From assembly GCA_003250135.1 (NCBI GenBank), contig QKHF01000290.1:1-7978 (forward strand): a stretch of DNA of 7,978 bases. The letters are read 5' to 3'. The stretch is from Paracoccaceae bacterium (GTDB lineage: Bacteria; Pseudomonadota; Alphaproteobacteria; Rhodobacterales; Rhodobacteraceae). The translations under genes and the position numbers were made by a program. How positions within the stretch are numbered: position 1 is the first letter of the stretch; every line of letters begins with the position of its first letter. Positions 1 to 6,008 of this stretch are shown here, piece after piece. Below the pieces are notes generated by a model. It made no database searches. It saw only the letters and a list, made by a program, of their open reading frames with translations, and was not told where the DNA came from.

Positions 1-726
1 CAGTCCCATCTGGATGGTCTCGATCACCGTGGTCACCGCCGCCTCGACGCCGGGAAAGGCGCAGACCGCGGCCGAGATCGCCTCGGGCAGGCCATGCAGG
101 CGCAATGTCAGTTCGGTGATAATGCCGAGCGTGCCCTCCGAGCCGACCAGAAGCCGCGTCAGGTCATACCCGGCGGAGGATTTCTTCGCCCGCCCGCCGG
201 TGCGGATGATCCGGCCGTCGGCCAGCACCGCCTCCAGTCCCAGCACCGCGTCCTTCATCGTGCCGTAGCGCACCGCATTGGTGCCCGAGGCGCGGGTCGC
301 GGCCATCCCGCCCAGCGAGGCGTCGGCGCCGGGATCGACCGGGAAGAAGAGGCCGGTCCCCTTGAGCGCCGCGTTCAGCTGCTTGCGGGTGACGCCCGGC
401 TGGACGACAGCGTCCAGATCCTCCGGGTGGATCGCCAGCACCCGGTTCATGCGCATCATGTCCAGGCTGACCCCGCCGCGAATGGGCGTCACATGCCCCT
501 CCAGCGACGAGCCCACGGCGTAGGGCGTGACCGGGCAGCGCTCTTCGGCGCAGATGCGGACGATCTCCGCCACCTCCTCGGTCGTCTCGGGAAACAGCAC
601 CGCATCAGGAGGCGTTGCGGCGCGATGCGCCTCGCCCCGGCTGTGCAGATCGCGGATCGACGCGCCTGTCGCGGCGCGCTCCCCGAACCGCTCTTTCAGC
701 CGGGCGACGGCAACCTCGATGCTCAT
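1..726 (-). CDS. FAD-linked oxidase, D-lactate dehydrogenase (cytochrome) type, N-terminal part
   Basis: The minus strand is open from an ATG at 726 through the window edge, giving 242 residues without a stop. An SD-like GGGGAGGAG sits just upstream of this ATG. The protein shows the FAD-binding (PCMH-fold) half of the D-lactate dehydrogenase/glycolate oxidase family: PPDAVLFPETTEEVAEIV near residues 39-56, GSSLEGH at 72-78, PVDPGADASLGGMAATRASG at 129-148, and GSEGTLGIITE at 195-205. The PVDPGADASLGGMAATRASGTNAVRYGTM block closely resembles mitochondrial-type D-lactate dehydrogenase (LDHD). By family knowledge it oxidises D-lactate or a related D-2-hydroxyacid and passes electrons to cytochrome c or quinone. 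The substrate-binding C-terminal half lies outside the window, so substrate is inferred. It is divergent from the CLC gene with a 96-base gap, in which I see no convincing promoter. Confidence 0.9.
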   Translation of the reverse strand, partial: MSIEVAVARLKERFGERAATGASIRDLHSRGEAHRAATPPDAVLFPETTEEVAEIVRICAEERCPVTPYAVGSSLEGHVTPIRGGVSLDMMRMNRVLAIHPEDLDAVVQPGVTRKQLNAALKGTGLFFPVDPGADASLGGMAATRASGTNAVRYGTMKDAVLGLEAVLADGRIIRTGGRAKKSSAGYDLTRLLVGSEGTLGIITELTLRLHGLPEAISAAVCAFPGVEAAVTTVIETIQMGL

Positions 727-822
727 TCGGCTCCTCCCCTGCGCCTGCGTCGCAAACGGCCTTTCGTCCCGCGCCAGAGCGCCTTACGGTGCCGACTTAG
801 CGCAAATTCGCGGGTCGACGCC

Positions 823-2505
823 ATGAAATCCGCCGCTTTCCTTCGCCAGGCGTATGACGTCCTCCGCCGGACGGCCGTTCAGCTATGGCGATTCATCAAG
901 GAGGAGGCGACCAGCGAGATCACGCTTTGGATGATCGCGCTGGTGGTGGGGCTGGCCTCGGGATGCGCCGCCATCGCCATGCGCGTCGGCATCTCCGAGC
1001 TGCAGCACCTGTTCTACGGCGCTGACGACCTAAGGCTGCACAGCGTCGCCGGGCGGCTGGACTGGCGGCTGGTGCTCGGAATCCCTGTGGCGGGCGGTGT
1101 TCTGATCGGGCTGCTCCTGCACTTCTTCGCCCCGGACCGGCGGTTCCACAGCGTCGCGGACGTGATCGAGGCGAGCGCGATCAAGGAGGCCCGGGTCAGT
1201 TTCCGCGATGGGTGGACCTCGGCGCTGGGCGCGCTGCTCACCCTGTCGATGGGCGGCAGCACCGGGCGCGAGGGTCCGGTCGTGCATATCGGCGCGACCA
1301 TCGCGTCATGGATGTCAGACAAGCTGGATGCGACGCGCATCACCCGGCGCGACATTCTGGGCTGCGCAGCCGCCGCCGCCGTCTCGGCCAGCTTCAACGC
1401 GCCCATCGCGGGCGCGCTGTTCGCGCTCGAAGTGATCCTGCGCCACTACGCCGTGCGCTCCTTCGGCCCGATCGTGATCGCCAGTGTCACCGGCGCTGTG
1501 GCCAGCCGCCTCTACAGCGGCAACTTCACCGAGTACCTGATCCCCGAGCACTCCATCGCCTTCTATCAGGAGATCCCCGCCTTCATGCTGCTGGGCGTGG
1601 TGTCGGCCATGGTCGCTTCGATCCTGATGCGCGCCATCTTCCTGACAGACGACTTCGCCACATTCGCGCAGACCAAGCTGCGAATCCCGCTCGCGCTGCG
1701 CCCGCCGATCGCCGGCGCGTTGCTGGGGCTGCTCGCCATCGAGTTTCCCGAGGTCATCGGCGTCGGCTACGAGACGGCGGTGAAGGCGCTGCGGGGATAT
1801 CTGGACGTCCAGACGCTGGTCGTCGTGGCGGTCGCCAAGGTAGCTGCGGTGGCGATCACATTCGCGGGCCGGTTCGGCGGCGGCATCTTCTCGCCCTCGC
1901 TGATGGTGGGCGCGCTGGTGGGCGCCGCGTTCGGAGAGATCGCCACCGACGTGTTCCCCTCGGTCTCCGGTTCGGTCGGGCTTTACGCGCTGGCCGGGCT
2001 GGGCGCTGTGGCTGGCGCCGTGCTGGGCGCGCCGATCTCGACCACCCTGATCGTGTTCGAGCTGACAGGTGATTTTCAGGCAGGGATCGCGGTGATGATC
2101 GCGGTCTCCACCGCCACGGTCGCGACGCATCGCATGTTTGGCAAAAGCTTCTTCCTGGCCCAGTTGGAGCGCCGCAAGCTGCGCATCGCCGACGGGCCGG
2201 AAAGCTACATGCTGCGGCTGGTGCGGGTGAAAGAGGTGATGCGCCCGCGCGGCGCGGAGAACAGCGCCTCGGACACGGCCTGCCAGCAACTGATCGAGCA
2301 GGGCGCGTGGGTGACGCAGGACGACACCCTGCAAAAGGCCCTACCCATGCTGGAGGGCGGCCGCGCCGCCTTTATTCCGGTGGCCGAACCGCCGCCGGAG
2401 GACTCAGAGGAGCAGCCGGAACTGATTGGCGCCGTCTATCTGGTCGACGCGCTGAAGGCCTATAACCGCCTGCTGATCGAGGCCCACAAGGAAGAGCATT
2501 CCTGA
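823..2505 (+). CDS. CLC-family chloride channel or transporter with degenerate C-terminal CBS region
   Basis: 560-residue multi-span inner-membrane protein. The ATG at 823 is chosen because the longer open frame upstream overlaps the divergent oxidase gene antisense; its SD is weak (only a CGGG at 811-814). CLC hallmarks: GREGP at 148-152 with the gating glutamate E150, SFNAPIAGALFALEV at 190-204, GGGIFSPSL at 352-360, and GAPISTTLIVFELTG at 402-416. The helix D motif GSGIP of E. coli ClcA is represented by HSVAD (109-113). By alignment to ClcA from memory, the proton glutamate (Glu203) position is V204 and the central tyrosine (Tyr445) position is F444. Residues from about 466 to 545 form a poorly conserved CBS-like tail (VKEVMRP, then WVTQDDTLQKALPML and LIGAVYLVDALKAY) with an acidic insert around 522-533. 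Role: anion movement across the inner membrane; channel versus Cl-/H+ exchanger is unresolved. It converges on the DUF427 gene with a 10-base gap and no visible terminator. Confidence 0.93.
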   Translation: MKSAAFLRQAYDVLRRTAVQLWRFIKEEATSEITLWMIALVVGLASGCAAIAMRVGISELQHLFYGADDLRLHSVAGRLDWRLVLGIPVAGGVLIGLLLHFFAPDRRFHSVADVIEASAIKEARVSFRDGWTSALGALLTLSMGGSTGREGPVVHIGATIASWMSDKLDATRITRRDILGCAAAAAVSASFNAPIAGALFALEVILRHYAVRSFGPIVIASVTGAVASRLYSGNFTEYLIPEHSIAFYQEIPAFMLLGVVSAMVASILMRAIFLTDDFATFAQTKLRIPLALRPPIAGALLGLLAIEFPEVIGVGYETAVKALRGYLDVQTLVVVAVAKVAAVAITFAGRFGGGIFSPSLMVGALVGAAFGEIATDVFPSVSGSVGLYALAGLGAVAGAVLGAPISTTLIVFELTGDFQAGIAVMIAVSTATVATHRMFGKSFFLAQLERRKLRIADGPESYMLRLVRVKEVMRPRGAENSASDTACQQLIEQGAWVTQDDTLQKALPMLEGGRAAFIPVAEPPPEDSEEQPELIGAVYLVDALKAYNRLLIEAHKEEHS

Positions 2506-2515
2506 CGGAGCCCTC

Positions 2516-2860
2516 CTAAAGAATCTCGACCACCGCTTTCTCTTCGTCGAAGGCCAGCATGTTGCGAAGCGACGCCGCCGCGGTCGCGGGACGGTCAAAG
2601 GACCAGGCCGCGTTCTTGAGCGTGGTGCTCTTGGTGACGATGTCGAACTGCACCGCCTCGCCGAGATTGGGGTCTGTCATCCGCTGGTCATTGGCGTCGA
2701 GAAACATCATGCCGATATCGTCTTTCGGGAAATAGTAGACCGGGTCGGCGCCGCCGACCGTCACGCGCAAGGCGTTGCCGGTCTCGCCGATCACCGCGCC
2801 GCCAGCTCTCACGACTGCGGTTCCGGTCACAGGCGTGATCTTGATGTCAGAGTTCGTCAT
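2516..2860 (-). CDS. DUF427 domain protein
   Basis: 114-residue cytoplasmic protein, ATG at 2860 preceded by GAGGGAGGA, a strong SD. It matches the DUF427 pattern: a short beta-rich domain with PVYYFPKDDI at 40-49, LGEAVQFDIV at 67-75, AAWSFDRP at 84-91 and a C-terminal AFDEEKAVVEIL. Many DUF427 proteins have a T-x-C-P-x-K-G stretch in the middle; here the region reads MTDPNLGEA (61-69), so the Cys and Lys are missing. No enzymatic role is established for the family to my knowledge. It lies 41 bases downstream of the aminopeptidase P gene on the same strand, probably its second cistron. No signal peptide or membrane segment is visible. Confidence 0.85.
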   Translation of the reverse strand: MTNSDIKITPVTGTAVVRAGGAVIGETGNALRVTVGGADPVYYFPKDDIGMMFLDANDQRMTDPNLGEAVQFDIVTKSTTLKNAAWSFDRPATAAASLRNMLAFDEEKAVVEIL

Positions 2861-2901
2861 TGGGGTCCTCCCTCGGCAGCCGTCGAATCGGCTTTCATCA
2901 G

Positions 2902-4710
2902 CTAAAGCGGCGCGCAGGCTTCCTTCAACCATTCTGCGGTCTCGGCGTCGACGATCGGGCCGACAATTGCCGCCACATGGGCATGATAGGCGTCCAGCCA
3001 GGCCCGTTCCTCCGCATTCAGCAGGTTCGGGTCGATCAGGCGGCGGTCGATCGGCGTCCAGGTCAGCGTCTCGAAACCCAGCATGGCGCGCTCGCCGCCC
3101 TTGATCTCGGCCGGCGCCGTCACGGCGAGCAGATTCTCGATGCGGATGCCGAACGCTCCCTCGCGGTAATAGCCGGGCTCGTTCGAGACGATCATGCCGG
3201 GCTCCAGATCGACTTTCGAGCCGCGCCGCGACAGGCTTTGCGGCCCCTCGTGGACGCCCAGATAAGCGCCGACGCCATGGCCCGTCCCGTGATCGTAATC
3301 GAGCCCTGCGCGCCATAGCGCCGCGCGCGCCAGAACGTCGATGTCGCGCCCCGTGGTTTTCGCCGGAAAGTGCGCCCGGCTGACTGCGATCATGCCTTTC
3401 AGCACCAGCGTGAACGGGCGGACCGTGCGGCGATCCGCTTCACCAACCGCCACCGTGCGGGTGATGTCGGTGGTGCCGTCCACATATTGCCCCCCGGAGT
3501 CGACGAGATAGATCTCGCCCGCCCGAAGCGGGCGATTGGACTCGCGCGTCACCCGGTAATGGGGCAGGGCGGCGTTCGGCCCCGCGGCCGAGATCGTGTC
3601 GAAGGAGATGTCGCGCAGTTCCGGGCTCTCCGCCCGCATCGCCTCCAGCTTCATCGCCGCGTCGATCTCGGTCAGGCCGCCCGCGGGCGCGGTTTTGTCC
3701 AGCCAGCTGAGGAACCGCGCCATCGCCGCCGCGTCGCGCAGATGGGCGGCGCGTGCGCCGGCCAGCTCCGCCGGGTTCTTGCATGCTTTCGGCAGACTGC
3801 AAGGGTCGAGGCGCCAGACGATCTCGGCGCCGGCCTCGTTCAGCCGCTCGACGACGAAAACGGGAATCGACTCGCGCTCCAGCGCGACTTTCCGGTCGGC
3901 GAAGCGGAGAAGCGCGTCCGGAAATGCGTCCGTCGGCGCAATGTCAACCTCGGGCCCGAGATGCGCGCGAACCTCGTCTGTCAGTTTGTTTGGGTCGACG
4001 AACAGCGTGGCGCGCCGTTCGGCGGTCAGAATCGCGAAAGCGAGCGCGATCGGCGTGCGGCTGACGTCCGACCCGCGGATATTGAACAGCCAGGCGATGG
4101 AGTCGGGGCTGTTCAGAACCGTAGCCGCGATGCCGTCCTCGGCGAGATCGTTGGCGATCCCGGCCCGCTTTTCGGCCGACTCGATCCCCGCGAACGCGAT
4201 CGGGTGCGGACGGACCGGGGCGCTGGGCGGGGCGGGGCGGTCGGTCCAGACGGCGTCCAGCGCATCGTCCTCCTGCGCGACCAGCGTCGCGCCCGTCTCC
4301 GCCAGCGCCTTTTCCAGCCGTGTGACCTCGGCCGGAGTGTGCAGCCACGGGTCGAAGCCGATCCGCAGCCCGCTCGCATGCGCTTTCAGCCACTTTTCCG
4401 GCGGGTTGTCGAATGTCGCGACGACCTCGAACGCCGCGCCGTCCACCTGCCGCGGCGCCTGGATGGTGTAGCGCCCATCGACGAACAGCGCGGCGCGATC
4501 CATCAAAACGGCGCAGAACCCCGCCGAGCCGGTGAAACCGGTGAGCCAGGCCAGTCGTTCCTCCGAGGGCGCCAGAAACTCGCTCTGGTGCGCGTCCGCG
4601 CGCGGAACCAGCCAGCCCTGAAGCCCCAGCTCCGTCAGGCGCGCCCGCAGCGCCGCCAGACGCTCCGGCCCGCGCTTGCCTTCGGAAACATCATCGAAAC
4701 TTTGCAGCAT
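2902..4710 (-). CDS. pepP: Xaa-Pro aminopeptidase (aminopeptidase P, M24B family)
   Basis: 602-residue cytoplasmic metallopeptidase that removes an N-terminal residue preceding proline. The ATG at 4710 (MLQSFDD) has GAGGCGGAG directly upstream; the frame stays open to 4896, but that extension is basic, low in homology and has no SD, so it is not used. Architecture is the three-domain, long form like human XPNPEP1: creatinase N domain (about 15-150), second creatinase-like domain (about 170-310), and M24 pita-bread domain (about 320-540), followed by a C-terminal tail with WLDAYHAHVA. All five metal ligands are visible: D404 (YLVDSGGQY), D415 (TTDITRT), H478 (HGTGHGVG), E511 (SNEPGYY), E525 (IRIENL). 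The proton-shuttle histidines H384 (LPHYR) and H487 (GVHEGP) are also present. Spacing of these residues is nearly that of the human enzyme. Predicted active, with two divalent cations. Probably cotranscribed with the DUF427 gene and divergent from the small-protein cluster. Confidence 0.95.
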   Translation of the reverse strand: MLQSFDDVSEGKRGPERLAALRARLTELGLQGWLVPRADAHQSEFLAPSEERLAWLTGFTGSAGFCAVLMDRAALFVDGRYTIQAPRQVDGAAFEVVATFDNPPEKWLKAHASGLRIGFDPWLHTPAEVTRLEKALAETGATLVAQEDDALDAVWTDRPAPPSAPVRPHPIAFAGIESAEKRAGIANDLAEDGIAATVLNSPDSIAWLFNIRGSDVSRTPIALAFAILTAERRATLFVDPNKLTDEVRAHLGPEVDIAPTDAFPDALLRFADRKVALERESIPVFVVERLNEAGAEIVWRLDPCSLPKACKNPAELAGARAAHLRDAAAMARFLSWLDKTAPAGGLTEIDAAMKLEAMRAESPELRDISFDTISAAGPNAALPHYRVTRESNRPLRAGEIYLVDSGGQYVDGTTDITRTVAVGEADRRTVRPFTLVLKGMIAVSRAHFPAKTTGRDIDVLARAALWRAGLDYDHGTGHGVGAYLGVHEGPQSLSRRGSKVDLEPGMIVSNEPGYYREGAFGIRIENLLAVTAPAEIKGGERAMLGFETLTWTPIDRRLIDPNLLNAEERAWLDAYHAHVAAIVGPIVDAETAEWLKEACAPL

Positions 4711-4839
4711 CTCCGCCTCGCAACAGGGCCAGCGCGCGTTCCTGGGTTCTTGAACAGCTCTCGGGACAGTCGCGGCCCCGCGGGCGGGTTGCAAGCGCCT
4801 GCTTGGATTATTCAGGAAATTTCGCCCTGTAGTGGTGAA

Positions 4840-4854
4840 TGCAAAGTTTTTGCA
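4840..4854. repeat. Perfect inverted repeat TGCAAA-N3-TTTGCA, candidate operator
   Basis: TGCAAA (4840-4845), spacer GTT, TTTGCA (4849-4854). Twofold symmetric 15-base site in the divergent intergenic region, about 130 bases from the pepP start and 190 from the first small gene. The TGCAAA half-site resembles those of LacI-family and some other dimeric repressors, but I cannot assign a regulator. Confidence 0.45.
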
Positions 4855-4873
4855 ACGCAATATCCGCCTGGGC

Positions 4874-4888
4874 GCATAGCCGCTATGC
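4874..4888. repeat. Perfect inverted repeat GCATAG-N3-CTATGC, candidate operator
   Basis: GCATAG (4874-4879), spacer CCG, CTATGC (4883-4888), followed by AAAACC. It has the same 6-3-6 geometry as the repeat at 4840-4854, but a different half-site, and lies 19 bases beyond it. It could also fold as a small hairpin if transcribed. Confidence 0.4.
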
Positions 4889-4970
4889 AAAACCAAACGT
4901 GGACAGGATGTCGCGGATAACTACATGTTTTGTCACGTAATCAGACGGCGTCCAGTCCTGTTCCGGAGGA

Positions 4971-5033
4971 ATGCTGCCCTGCAGCAAAGGATTTCGAAGG
5001 GCGTCGCGCGACCACCCAATATTGCAACGTTAG
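4971..5033 (+). other. Possible 20-codon upstream ORF ending inside the next gene's SD
   Basis: An ATG at 4971 follows GGAGGA (4965-4970) and opens a 20-residue frame (MLPCSKGFRRASRDHPILQR) whose TAG (5031-5033) overlaps the AGAGGAGG SD of the first small gene. The SD-to-ATG spacing is too short for efficient initiation, which argues against translation. The start region also contains a perfect 6-bp hairpin TGCTGC-CCT-GCAGCA (4972-4986). It could be a translationally coupled leader peptide or chance. Confidence 0.2.
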
Positions 5034-5044
5034 AGGAGGCGGTG

Positions 5045-5287
5045 ATGACCACTGTCGCTAAGAACGATGCCGTTGGCCTTGGCCACGTCCCGGGTCGCGG
5101 TTTGGAGCTTGCTAAGGCCGTCGGCCGCGCGATTGCGAAATCGCTCGGCGGGGCGATCCGCACGATGCAGATGGCGCGCATGATGCACATGCTCTGCGAG
5201 CTGAACGACGCGGACCTGAAGAAGCTGGGGATCACCCGCCAGCAGATTCCGGCCTACGCCGAGAAGCTCGTCTACGAGAACGGCTGA
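5045..5287 (+). CDS. Small DUF1127-like protein, first of the cluster
   Basis: 80 residues from ATG 5045, with SD AGAGGAGG (5032-5039) at 5-base spacing. The frame is open upstream to 4925, but that part lacks an SD and similarity to the paralogues. The C-terminal core LCELNDADLKKLGITRQQIP (50-69), then AYAEKLV, fits the DUF1127 pattern L-x-D-x-x-L-x-x-x-G-I-x-R-x-x-I and matches the second and fourth genes. The middle is a predicted helix with a Met-rich stretch (M41, M43, M46, M47, M49) and Cys51. No membrane segment or signal peptide is evident; net charge is positive. DUF1127 proteins are small, stress-related, and in a few cases RNA-associated (CcaF1 of R. sphaeroides). Function here is unknown. 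It heads a same-strand series with three further small genes. Confidence 0.85.
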   Translation: MTTVAKNDAVGLGHVPGRGLELAKAVGRAIAKSLGGAIRTMQMARMMHMLCELNDADLKKLGITRQQIPAYAEKLVYENG

Positions 5288-5427
5288 ATGTCGGGTCCGC
5301 ATTAGGGACCAGCGCACCACGGCCGGCGAAGACCGGCGCGCCCCGATCCGGGGCCAATAACACAAAACGAGCGACGGGGGGCCGACGGTCGGCCCCACCG
5401 AGTCTGAGGCGAAGACAGGAGGCCGAC
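5288..5427 (+). promoter_or_regulatory. Structured spacer with four stem-loops before the second small gene
   Basis: 140 bases between two small genes containing four successive perfect stem-loops: GGTCC/GGACC (5294-5310), GCCGG/CCGGC (5322-5337), GCCCCG/CGGGGC (5340-5354) and GGGGCCGA/TCGGCCCC (5378-5396, loop CGG). None is followed by a T-run, so these are not classical terminators. An AGGAGG SD (5417-5422) closes the region. The last hairpin repeats the SD-to-start sequence in its 5' arm, giving a possible switch (see findings). Could be a processing region, a small RNA or a translational control element. Confidence 0.55.
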
Positions 5428-5643
5428 ATGGCCGCTTCTACGACTATTGCTAAACCCGTTCTCGATCTCTCCGCGATTGGCGCTGCGATCGGAGGAGGCC
5501 TGAAGAAGGCGCTGTTCGACTGGCAGGTGGCTCGGATGCGCTGCGTTCTGGGCGAGTTGTCGGACACGCAGCTGAGCGAGATCGGGATCGCCCGGAAGGA
5601 CATTCCGGCCTACTCCCGCAAACTGGTCGAGGACGGTGAATAA
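5428..5643 (+). CDS. Small DUF1127-like protein, second of the cluster
   Basis: 71 residues from ATG 5428, SD AGGAGG at 5417-5422, spacing 5. The C-terminal core LGELSDTQLSEIGIARKDIP (41-60) and AYSRKLV closely match the first and fourth small genes; with the fourth it aligns without gaps over residues 1-70. The N-terminus contains a Gly/Ala-rich stretch (AIGAAIGGGLKKAL, 16-29), a likely amphipathic helix rather than a membrane span. One Cys at residue 39. No catalytic motif. Likely a small regulatory or RNA/protein-binding adaptor by family analogy only. The sequence around its SD and start is almost identical to that of the fourth gene, indicating duplication. Confidence 0.87.
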   Translation: MAASTTIAKPVLDLSAIGAAIGGGLKKALFDWQVARMRCVLGELSDTQLSEIGIARKDIPAYSRKLVEDGE

Positions 5644-5662
5644 GCCTGCCGTCACGACGACC

Positions 5663-5689
5663 GGGGCGCGCCGCTTGTCGGCGCGTCCC
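5663..5689 (+). other. Strong 11-bp stem-loop after the second small gene
   Basis: GGGGCGCGCCG (5663-5673), loop CTTGT, CGGCGCGTCCC (5679-5689): 11 consecutive pairs with one G-U. It begins 19 bases after the stop codon of the second small gene and ends 29 bases before the third. There is no T-run, so intrinsic termination is unlikely; mRNA stabilisation, processing or an sRNA 3' end are possible. Confidence 0.6.
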
Positions 5690-5718
5690 ACCGCCCCCAT
5701 CAAGTTTGGAGCCCCCAG

Positions 5719-5946
5719 ATGAGTTCAACTTCCATCGCAACCCGTCCATCGGCCGCGCTTCGCGTGGTTCAGGACAGGATAACTCACGTCCGGAGCGCGA
5801 TGCGCGTCTATGGCAGGCGTTATGCGACCTACCAGCAGACCGTGCGCGAGCTGAGCGCCTGCACCGACCGTGAACTGGCCGATATGGGCATCTCGCGTTT
5901 CGACGTGCGCCGGCTCGCTCGCGAGGCCGCCGCGCTCGCGCATTGA
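5719..5946 (+). CDS. Canonical DUF1127 protein, third of the cluster
   Basis: 75 residues from ATG 5719. The SD is weaker than in its neighbours (GGAG at 5708-5711, spacing 7). The C-terminal region TVRELSACTDRELADMGISRFDVRRLAREAA (41-71) is a textbook alphaproteobacterial DUF1127/YjiS-like signature, preceded by an Arg/Tyr-rich helix (RVYGRRYATYQQ, 29-40). Unlike the first, second and fourth small genes it lacks the IPAYxxKLV ending, so it belongs to a different DUF1127 subgroup. Strongly basic. In Rhodobacter, proteins of this type are induced by RpoH-type sigma factors under stress, and one (CcaF1) binds RNA; transfer of that role to this gene is inference. Confidence 0.9.
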   Translation: MSSTSIATRPSAALRVVQDRITHVRSAMRVYGRRYATYQQTVRELSACTDRELADMGISRFDVRRLAREAAALAH

Positions 5947-5953
5947 GGCTCGG

Positions 5954-5978
5954 GGCGCCGGCGTCGATCGCTGGCGCC
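5954..5978 (+). other. Strong 10-bp stem-loop between third and fourth small genes
   Basis: GGCGCCGGCG (5954-5963), loop TCGAT, CGCTGGCGCC (5969-5978): ten pairs with one G-U. It starts 7 bases after the third gene's stop. The GCCGGC in its 5' arm recurs at 6003-6008 between SD and ATG of the fourth gene, so the 3' arm GCTGGC (5970-5975) could alternatively pair there. GCCGGC is itself self-complementary, which weakens the argument. Confidence 0.55.
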
Positions 5979-6008
5979 GCCAATGGCATTGCGTGAAAGG
6001 AGGCCGGC

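Larger units (their letters stand above)
4711..5044. promoter_or_regulatory. Divergent intergenic region between pepP and the small-protein cluster
   Basis: 334 bases, AT-richer than the surroundings between about 4800 and 4960, separating two divergent transcription units. It should hold promoters for both sides. I find no convincing sigma70 -35/-10 pair on either strand. DUF1127 genes in Rhodobacter are typically driven by RpoH-type sigma factors, whose promoters I cannot score reliably by eye. It contains three spaced inverted repeats (4792-4805, 4840-4854, 4874-4888), listed in part separately, plus a short upstream ORF and hairpin next to the first small gene. Confidence 0.5.

Noticed and set aside
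94..822. N-terminal extension of the CLC frame, giving an 803-residue ORF
   Set aside because: It lies antisense to the oxidase coding region with its clear LDHD motifs, shows no CLC similarity, and the CLC helix A region starts after ATG 823.
1315..2334. 339-codon minus-strand ORF antisense to the CLC gene
   Set aside because: His/Arg/Gln-rich composition without any domain; shadow of the CLC coding frame.
4711..4896. N-terminal extension of aminopeptidase P to 664 residues
   Set aside because: No SD at the upstream start and no family similarity, whereas ATG 4710 has a good SD and gives the usual ~600-residue length.
3370..4920. 516-codon plus-strand ORF antisense to pepP
   Set aside because: Arg-rich shadow typical of the complementary strand of GC-rich genes; the minus strand encodes all aminopeptidase P catalytic residues.
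5340..5396. Intrinsic terminators formed by the GC-rich hairpins
   Set aside because: None is followed by a T-run, and each is followed by further same-strand genes.
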